NCBI RefSeq assembly: GCF_916858655.1
Contig: NZ_CAKASL010000002.1
Span: 496,001-560,000 of the forward strand
Length of the DNA: 64,000 nucleotides
Source of the DNA: Aeromicrobium sp. Leaf350
Lineage (GTDB): Bacteria; Actinomycetota; Actinomycetes; Propionibacteriales; Nocardioidaceae
Direction: 5' to 3'
A program made the translations under genes and the position numbers. Below, one piece after another: positions 58,924 through 64,000 of this stretch. Below the pieces are notes generated by a model. It made no database searches and had not been told where the DNA came from. It worked only from the letters and a program-made list of their open reading frames with translations. The stretch's first letter is position 1. Each line of letters starts with the position of its first letter.

Positions 58924-60194
58924 CCCAGACCCCGGACATCACCATCGCCCTCGACCCCATCGAGCGCGCCATCGACGACATCCGTGCCGGCCGCGCGGTC
59001 GTGGTCGTGGACGACGAGAACCGTGAGAACGAGGGCGACATCATCTTCGCCGCGAGCAAGGCGACGCCCGAGCTCATGGCGTTCCTGGTGCGCTACTCCA
59101 GCGGCCTGGTCTGCGCGCCCATCACCGGCGAGATCCTCGACCGCCTCGCGATCCCGCTCATGACCCCGCACAACCGCGACCGGCTGCGCACGGCGTACAC
59201 GGTCTCGATCGACGCCCGTGACGGCGTGACGACCGGCATCTCGGCGTCCGACCGCGCGCGCACGTGCCGCGTGCTCGCCGACTCCGCGACGGAGCCCTTC
59301 GAGATCACGCAGCCGGGCCACATCGTCCCGCTGCGCGCCAAGCCCGGGGGAGTGCTGGAGCGTCCCGGCCACACGGAGGCCGCGGTCGACCTGGCCCGCC
59401 TGGCCGGTCTGACGCCGGCCGGCGTGATCGGTGAGGTCATGAACGACGACGGCACGCTCAAGCGTCTGCCGCAGCTGCGGGAGTTCGCCGACGAGCACGG
59501 GCTGGCCCTGGTCTCGATCGAGGACCTGCAGATCCACCTGCGCCGCGAGGAGCAGCAGGTCGAGCGTCTCGCGAGCACGCAGCTGCCCACCGAGTTCGGC
59601 ACGTTCCAGGCTCTCGGCTACCGCGACCGCATCGACGGCGCCGAGCACATCGCGCTCGTGCACGGCGAGGTCGGCAACCTCGCCGGCGCCGGCCACGAGA
59701 ACGTCGAGGACGTGCTGGTCCGGGTGCACAGCGAGTGCCTCACGGGCGACGTCTTCGGCTCGCAGCGCTGCGACTGCGGTCCGCAGCTGCAGGCCTCGTT
59801 CGCGGCGCTGACCGACGAGGGCGCCGGCGTCGTGGTCTACCTGCGTGGCCACGAGGGTCGGGGCATCGGGCTGCTGCACAAGCTGCAGGCCTACGAGCTG
59901 CAGGAGCGCGGCCGCGACACGGTCGACGCGAACCTCGAGCTCGGCTTCGGCGAGGACGAGCGCGACTACGCCGCGGCCGCCCAGATCCTGCGCGACCTCG
60001 GCATCGGGTCGGTCCGCCTGCTGACCAACAACCCGGAGAAGTCCGCGGCCCTCGAGCGCTACGGCGTCAAGGTGTCCGGGCGCATCCCCGTGCACATCGC
60101 CCCGACCGAGCACAACCTGCGGTACCTCACGACCAAGGCCGAGCGGATGGGTCACGACCTGCCGCTCCCCATCGCGACGACCGAGGAGGCCTGA
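58920..60194 (+). CDS. ribBA: DHBP synthase / GTP cyclohydrolase II
   Basis: Fusion of 424 residues. The N-terminal DHBP synthase half (~1-210) has [15 protein letters not shown] and [12 protein letters not shown]; it makes the four-carbon unit from ribulose 5-phosphate. The C-terminal GTP cyclohydrolase II half has [18 protein letters not shown], supplying the zinc cysteines, and [11 protein letters not shown]. It supplies both precursors of the pathway. Starts in the ribE stop. Confidence 0.96.
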   Translation: MTQTPDITIALDPIERAIDDIRAGRAVVVVDDENRENEGDIIFAASKATPELMAFLVRYSSGLVCAPITGEILDRLAIPLMTPHNRDRLRTAYTVSIDARDGVTTGISASDRARTCRVLADSATEPFEITQPGHIVPLRAKPGGVLERPGHTEAAVDLARLAGLTPAGVIGEVMNDDGTLKRLPQLREFADEHGLALVSIEDLQIHLRREEQQVERLASTQLPTEFGTFQALGYRDRIDGAEHIALVHGEVGNLAGAGHENVEDVLVRVHSECLTGDVFGSQRCDCGPQLQASFAALTDEGAGVVVYLRGHEGRGIGLLHKLQAYELQERGRDTVDANLELGFGEDERDYAAAAQILRDLGIGSVRLLTNNPEKSAALERYGVKVSGRIPVHIAPTEHNLRYLTTKAERMGHDLPLPIATTEEA

Positions 60195-60196
60195 TC

Positions 60197-60679
60197 GTGG
60201 CCGGACACGGAGCACCTTCCCTCGCGGTCGACGGCAGCGACGCTCGCGTCGCGATCGTCGCGTCGCTGTGGCACACCGAGGTCATGGACGGCCTGATCGC
60301 CGGCGCGCAGACCGCCCTCGCCGAGGCGGGCGTGACCGAGGTCGAGCTGATCCGCGTGCCCGGCTCCTTCGAGCTCCCGCTCGTCTCGCAGGGGGCGGCC
60401 GTGGCCGGCTTCGACGCCGTCGTGGCGCTCGGCGTCATCATCCGCGGCGGCACCCCGCACTTCGAGTTCGTCTCGACCGCGGCGACCGACGGGCTGACCC
60501 GCGTCGCGCTCGACACGGGCGTGCCGGTCGGATTCGGCCTGCTCACGTGCGACGACGACCAGCAGGCCCTCGACCGAGCCGGTCTCCCGGGCAGTCGCGA
60601 GGACAAGGGCCGTGAGGCGGCCGAGGCCGCGCTGGGTGCGTGGCAGGTGCTGCGCGGGCTCGTCTCGACCGCCCCCTAG
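60197..60679 (+). CDS. ribH: 6,7-Dimethyl-8-ribityllumazine synthase
   Basis: Condenses the pyrimidine and four-carbon unit. The 160-residue protein shows [28 protein letters not shown], and [12 protein letters not shown], with the catalytic histidine in the second motif. It starts with GTG two bases after ribBA. Last gene of the rib operon. Confidence 0.95.
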   Translation: MAGHGAPSLAVDGSDARVAIVASLWHTEVMDGLIAGAQTALAEAGVTEVELIRVPGSFELPLVSQGAAVAGFDAVVALGVIIRGGTPHFEFVSTAATDGLTRVALDTGVPVGFGLLTCDDDQQALDRAGLPGSREDKGREAAEAALGAWQVLRGLVSTAP

Positions 60680-60682
60680 ACT
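60677..60682 (+). promoter_or_regulatory. -10 element TAGACT overlapping the ribH stop
   Basis: TAGACT contains the ribH TAG. It would start hisE with at most a few bases of leader (nine bases to the ATG). Confidence 0.4.
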
Positions 60683-60691
60683 GGGGGCGCC

Positions 60692-60955
60692 ATGAAGACG
60701 TTCGACGAGCTGTTCGCGGAGCTCAGCCACAAGGCCACGACCCGCCCCGAGGGCTCGCGCACCGTCGCCGAGCTCGACGCCGGCGTGCACACGATCGGCA
60801 AGAAGCTCGTCGAGGAGGCCGCCGAGTCGTGGATGGCTGCCGAGCACGAGGACGCCGCCCGGGCCGCCGAGGAGATCAGCCAGCTGCTGTACCACGCGCA
60901 GGTCATGATGATTGCGAAGGGCATCTCGCTGGACGACGTGTACGCGCATCTGTGA
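60692..60955 (+). CDS. hisE: Phosphoribosyl-ATP pyrophosphohydrolase
   Basis: Second step of histidine synthesis. The 87-residue all-helical MazG-fold protein has [35 protein letters not shown] and [14 protein letters not shown], giving the metal-binding glutamates. It precedes hisG after 56 bases, the usual actinobacterial pair. Confidence 0.95.
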   Translation: MKTFDELFAELSHKATTRPEGSRTVAELDAGVHTIGKKLVEEAAESWMAAEHEDAARAAEEISQLLYHAQVMMIAKGISLDDVYAHL

Positions 60956-61011
60956 GGGGGAGACCCCCGATGCCGATGCCGCACGTCACCCCCACCGAAA
61001 AGAGTTCACCC

Positions 61012-61857
61012 ATGCTGAAGGTCGCCGTTCCCAACAAGGGATCGCTGGCCGAGTCCGCCGCGCTGATGCTGGCCGAGGCGGGCTACCGCCAGCGCCGCAA
61101 CGCCAAGGACCTGGTCTGCGTCGACGCCGAGAACGACGTCGAGTTCTTCTACCTCCGCCCGCGTGACATCGCGATCTACGTCGGCGAGGGCACCCTCGAC
61201 ATCGGCGTGACGGGCCGCGACCTGCTGCTCGACTCCGGGGCCAAGGCCGACGAGGTCATGGCCCTCGGGTTCGCCGCCTCCACCTTCCGCTTCGCCGCGC
61301 CCGAGGGGGGCATCGACACCGTCGAGGACCTCCAGGGTCGGCGCATCGCGACCTCGTACCGCGGCATCGTCCAGGCCCACCTGGCCGAGCGCGGCATCGA
61401 GGCCTCGGTCGTGCGGCTCGACGGGGCCGTCGAGTCCTCCATCCGTCTCGGCGTCGCCGACGCGATCGCCGACGTCGTCGAGACCGGCACCACGTTGCGC
61501 CAGGCGGGCTTGCGGGTCTTCGGTGACCCGATCCTCGACTCCGAGGCGGTGCTCGCGCGTCGGTCCGGGTCGGACGACCCCGCTGGTTTCGACGTCTTCA
61601 AGCGGCGCCTCGACAGCGTCCTGGTCGCCCGCTCCTACGTGATGATGGACTACGACATCCGCACCGAGCAGGTCGAGCAGGCGGTCACCCTCACGCCCGG
61701 CATCGAGTCGCCGACCGTGTCACCGCTGCACAGCGAGGGCTGGTCGGCGGTGCGCTCGATGGTCCCGCGCGACCGTGCGCAGCGCGTGATGGACGACCTC
61801 TACGCGCTGGGTGCCCGCGGCATCCTCGTCACCGACATCCTCGCGTGCAGGATCTGA
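61012..61857 (+). CDS. hisG: ATP phosphoribosyltransferase (long form)
   Basis: First and regulated step of histidine synthesis. The 281-residue long form has VPNKGSLAESAALML, DIGVTGRDLLLDSG and DVVETGTTLRQAGL in the catalytic part, and a C-terminal ACT-like domain (~210-281) for histidine feedback. Long-form enzymes need no HisZ. The ATG at 61012 fits the family start. Confidence 0.95.
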   Translation: MLKVAVPNKGSLAESAALMLAEAGYRQRRNAKDLVCVDAENDVEFFYLRPRDIAIYVGEGTLDIGVTGRDLLLDSGAKADEVMALGFAASTFRFAAPEGGIDTVEDLQGRRIATSYRGIVQAHLAERGIEASVVRLDGAVESSIRLGVADAIADVVETGTTLRQAGLRVFGDPILDSEAVLARRSGSDDPAGFDVFKRRLDSVLVARSYVMMDYDIRTEQVEQAVTLTPGIESPTVSPLHSEGWSAVRSMVPRDRAQRVMDDLYALGARGILVTDILACRI

Positions 61858-61862
61858 CGCCC

Positions 61863-62279
61863 ATGACGACCGACGACCGACTCGTGGTCCGCCCGCAGGG
61901 CCCCCGCATCGTCGCTTACGGCGTGGCGGTGCTGATGATCGTCTGCATCGTCGCGATCGGGCGCGCGCTTCCGGACTACGTCTACTTCTCGCTCTCGGAG
62001 AAGATCACGATGTGGATCCTGCTCCTGGCGGTGCTCGCCCTGCTGCACGGTGTCGGACGCAGCAGCGTCAAGGCTGACGCGGAGGGCATCGACGTCCTGA
62101 ACGGCTACCGCCGTCACCACCTGACGTGGGACCAGGTCGAGGGCATCTCGATGAAGTCGGGCGCGCCGTGGGCCACCCTCGTCACGAAGGACGACGACCG
62201 CGTGATCCTGTTCGCGATCCAGTCGTCCGACGGCGACGGCCGCGAGGTCATCACCCAGCTGCGCGCCTGGGCGGCATGA
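61863..62279 (+). CDS. PH-domain membrane protein
   Basis: A 138-residue protein with two N-terminal helices (~15-35 and 47-66) and a bacterial PH-like domain (DAEGIDVLNGYRRHHLTWDQVEGI). Found next to hisG in many actinobacteria. Function unknown. The ATG at 61863 is preferred over one 18 bases upstream. It overlaps the next gene by four bases. Confidence 0.82.
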   Translation: MTTDDRLVVRPQGPRIVAYGVAVLMIVCIVAIGRALPDYVYFSLSEKITMWILLLAVLALLHGVGRSSVKADAEGIDVLNGYRRHHLTWDQVEGISMKSGAPWATLVTKDDDRVILFAIQSSDGDGREVITQLRAWAA

Positions 62280-62782
62280 GTCACGACCGCTCGCTGGCCG
62301 AGCCGGCGTTCCCCGGCGACGACGGCCAGGTCGATCCGGCGCTCCGTCCCGCGCTCGGCGACCGCGACGCGCTGCTGGCGCTGCTCGGCAAGGCGCGTGT
62401 CTTCGTGCCGATCGTGGCGGTGCTGGGGGAGCGGGCGGCGGAAGGCCCCGGCGGGGGTGCCGGGCCCCGGGCGGCAGAAGGCAGCGACAAGAACGCCGAC
62501 ATGGCGGCGGTGCTGATGACCGGAGCCGACGGTCGGCAGGCGCTGCTCGCGTTCACGAGCGTCGCGGCGATGGAGGCCTGGAACCCGCAGTCGCGTCCCG
62601 TCCCGGTGCACGGGCAGGCAGCGGCCCAGTCGGCGCTCGCGGAGGGTGCGTCGGCGATCGTGCTCGACCTCGGCCAGCCCCACTGGCAGGTCGTCGAGAC
62701 CGACGACCTGCAGCACCTCGCGGTGGGCGACGTCCTGGCCCGCACCGCCGCCGGCACGGCGTGGGTCCGCCCCCAGGCCTGA
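62276..62782 (+). CDS. SseB-family protein
   Basis: A 168-residue soluble protein; the family core is seen in ALLALLGKARVFVPIVAV, LTGADGRQALLAFTS-like MTGADGRQALLAFTSVAAM and GASAIVLDLGQP. SseB relatives are type-III secretion enhancers in enterobacteria, but in actinobacteria the role is unknown. A Gly-rich insert lies at ~55-70. Coupled to the PH-domain gene. Confidence 0.85.
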   Translation: MSHDRSLAEPAFPGDDGQVDPALRPALGDRDALLALLGKARVFVPIVAVLGERAAEGPGGGAGPRAAEGSDKNADMAAVLMTGADGRQALLAFTSVAAMEAWNPQSRPVPVHGQAAAQSALAEGASAIVLDLGQPHWQVVETDDLQHLAVGDVLARTAAGTAWVRPQA

Positions 62783-62786
62783 GCTC

Positions 62787-63764
62787 CTAGCCGCGCAGCG
62801 GGACGGTGATGTGGACGACCTCGTCGCGGCGCTCGACCCGCGCGACGAATCCCGCGCTCCCCACCGACCGCAGCAGGGCGTCGTTCGATCCGGCCGAGAG
62901 GAACGTGAGCGCCTCGGAGTGCGCCGCGCGAGCGGCGGCCGCGGCCTGACGGACCAGCATCGTGCCGATGCCGCGGTGCGCCCAGGCGTCCTCCACCAGC
63001 ACCTGGGCGGTCCAGCGGGGCTCACCCGGCTCCAGCACGGCGTGTCCCACGACGTCGAGCCCGGCCTGGGCCACGAGCGCCACCCCCTGCTCCGGCACGA
63101 CGAGCCGTCGCGCGAGCCGCGTGGTCATCGGCATCCGCAGCGGGGTCTGGTAGCGCGCGTAGAGGGTCTCGACGCTGCACCGGCTGTGCAGCGCCGCGAC
63201 CGCGTCGATGTCGGCGAGCGTCGCCTCGCGCACGAGCGGGATCGGATGGGTCGTCGACGGCGCGATGAGCGGCAGGTCGGCTCCGGCGTCGCTGACGAGC
63301 GAGAGCAGGGCCTGCGCCCGGGAGCGCTCCGCGGGGGTGAAGGGCACCGCGCGGCTGATGCGCAGCGTCGTGCCACCGCGCCGCACCAGGTCCAGCACGT
63401 CGTGACCGGCGTAGTCGGCGACGTCCGGCGGCTCCGTGGCGAGCAGCTCGCGCAGGACCTCCTCGACGTCGCGCCCCTCCTCGAGCACCTGGTGCACAGC
63501 CTCGAGGTAGCGGGTCGGGGCGTCGACGATGACCCCGTCGTCGATCCGCGTCACCGCGACGTCGGTGCCGCCGGCCTGGGCGAAGACCTCGGCCACCGCC
63601 ACCTCGTCGAGCGGGCCGTCGACCACGAACTCGTCCGTGACGCGGTCGGCGATCCCGAAGACCTGCATCGAGACGATGTTCAGGCCGGCGCGTCCGCAGG
63701 CCTGCGCGACCTCAGCCAGGATGCCGGGTCGGTCGTCGAGGGTCGTGCGTACGCGCCAGGGCAT
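62787..63764 (-). CDS. ACT domain / GNAT acetyltransferase fusion
   Basis: A 325-residue protein. The N-terminal ACT-like domain (~1-75) begins WRVRTTLDDRPGILAEVAQA, as in amino-acid sensing domains. The GNAT domain (~160-325) has REATLADIDAVAALHSRC and VEDAWAHRGIGTMLVRQAA, the acetyl-CoA site. The ATG at 63764 is picked because CACGAT sits exactly at the leaderless position; a GTG six codons further out lies in the promoter. Possibly an amino-acid-regulated acetyltransferase, like mycobacterial and streptomycete relatives. It converges on the SseB gene. Confidence 0.83.
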   Translation of the reverse strand: MPWRVRTTLDDRPGILAEVAQACGRAGLNIVSMQVFGIADRVTDEFVVDGPLDEVAVAEVFAQAGGTDVAVTRIDDGVIVDAPTRYLEAVHQVLEEGRDVEEVLRELLATEPPDVADYAGHDVLDLVRRGGTTLRISRAVPFTPAERSRAQALLSLVSDAGADLPLIAPSTTHPIPLVREATLADIDAVAALHSRCSVETLYARYQTPLRMPMTTRLARRLVVPEQGVALVAQAGLDVVGHAVLEPGEPRWTAQVLVEDAWAHRGIGTMLVRQAAAAARAAHSEALTFLSAGSNDALLRSVGSAGFVARVERRDEVVHITVPLRG

Positions 63765-63770
63765 GGGACC

Positions 63771-63776
63771 ATCGTG
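63771..63776 (-). promoter_or_regulatory. -10-like CACGAT, leaderless ACT-GNAT gene
   Basis: On the minus strand CACGAT ends six bases before the ATG at 63764. Confidence 0.5.
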
Positions 63777-63846
63777 CGTCACGGGTGTTTCGCGTCGGCG
63801 ACACCGGTGTCACGGCTCTGTGAGCCCGCCGCGAGCAGACCGCATT

Positions 63847-63876
63847 TTGTGCGGGAAGCATGGGCGCTGCTACGCT
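63847..63876 (+). promoter_or_regulatory. Promoter for a gene beyond the window
   Basis: TTGTGC, an 18-base spacer, then TACGCT. About 120 bases of leader are visible to the window end, with an inverted repeat GGCCGGA/TCCGGCC-like near 63930-63950 and no start codon with a good frame. In related genomes infC-rpmI-rplT follows this point, so an infC leader is a reasonable guess. Confidence 0.5.
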
Positions 63877-64000
63877 GTTGCACTGAAGTGGAGGCCATCT
63901 CCCACCTGCAGGGCTCACCGTCCTGGGGTTCGGCCGGATCCGTCCGGCCCACGACCCGTGTCGTGCACCGCTACGGCGGTGGCGCTGCGCGTCCCCTGGT

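Overview
This is a chromosomal window from a G+C-rich actinobacterium. Codon use is strongly GC3-biased, GTG starts are common, many promoters look leaderless, and gene order is actinobacterial (ffh-rpsP-khpA-rimM-trmD-rplS-lepB-rnhB-DUF2469-yraN-yifB-dprA-xerC-rpsB-tsf-pyrH-frr-cdsA). The gene content points to the order Propionibacteriales, most likely Nocardioidaceae (Aeromicrobium/Nocardioides-like). The genus is an inference. Nearly all of the window is core chromosome; I see no insertion sequence, prophage, CRISPR array, tRNA or rRNA.

Layout. 1-3034: cydD (5' truncated by the window edge) and cydC. 3044-9788: ftsY, a nitrogen operon amt-glnB-glnD behind a good GlnR-type operator, then ffh. 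9849-15862: gluconate kinase and permease, a heterodimeric ABC exporter pair, and a small ArsC-like reductase. 16061-25950: the ribosome, RNA-processing, secretion and DNA-uptake block rpsP to xerC, interrupted between trmD and rplS by a second amt. 25964-31249: a minus-strand M23 peptidase, then rpsB-tsf, pyrH-frr and cdsA.

31331-39644 is the most unusual part. It encodes a transglutaminase-DUF2126 protein, a circularly permuted ATP-grasp/alpha-E fusion, a second transglutaminase, a small membrane-anchored protein and a zinc-ribbon HExxH metallopeptidase. They sit between cdsA and rlmN, which are close neighbours in many actinobacteria. The set resembles the predicted amidoligase/transglutaminase peptide-modification systems known from comparative genomics. 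The substrate is unknown, and no proteasome-like Anbu subunit is present.

39714-63764: rlmN, an enoyl-CoA hydratase with a fragment-like AMP-ligase gene, an SDR, a two-component system divergent from an ABC exporter, the MEP-pathway genes dxr and ispG flanking rseP, a GNAT gene, a DoxX-like gene, proS, fmt-rsmB-rpe, an FMN riboswitch followed by ribD-ribE-ribBA-ribH, hisE-hisG, two small genes and an ACT-GNAT gene. The last about 220 bases carry a promoter and leader for a gene beyond the window.

Two sequence-level themes recur. First, at least eighteen genes have a -10-like hexamer (TANNNT or CANNNT class) ending 6-8 bases before the start codon, which predicts leaderless mRNAs and decides several starts. 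Second, three gene ends carry short tandem duplications containing CTAG, a palindrome that gives a TAG stop on either strand.
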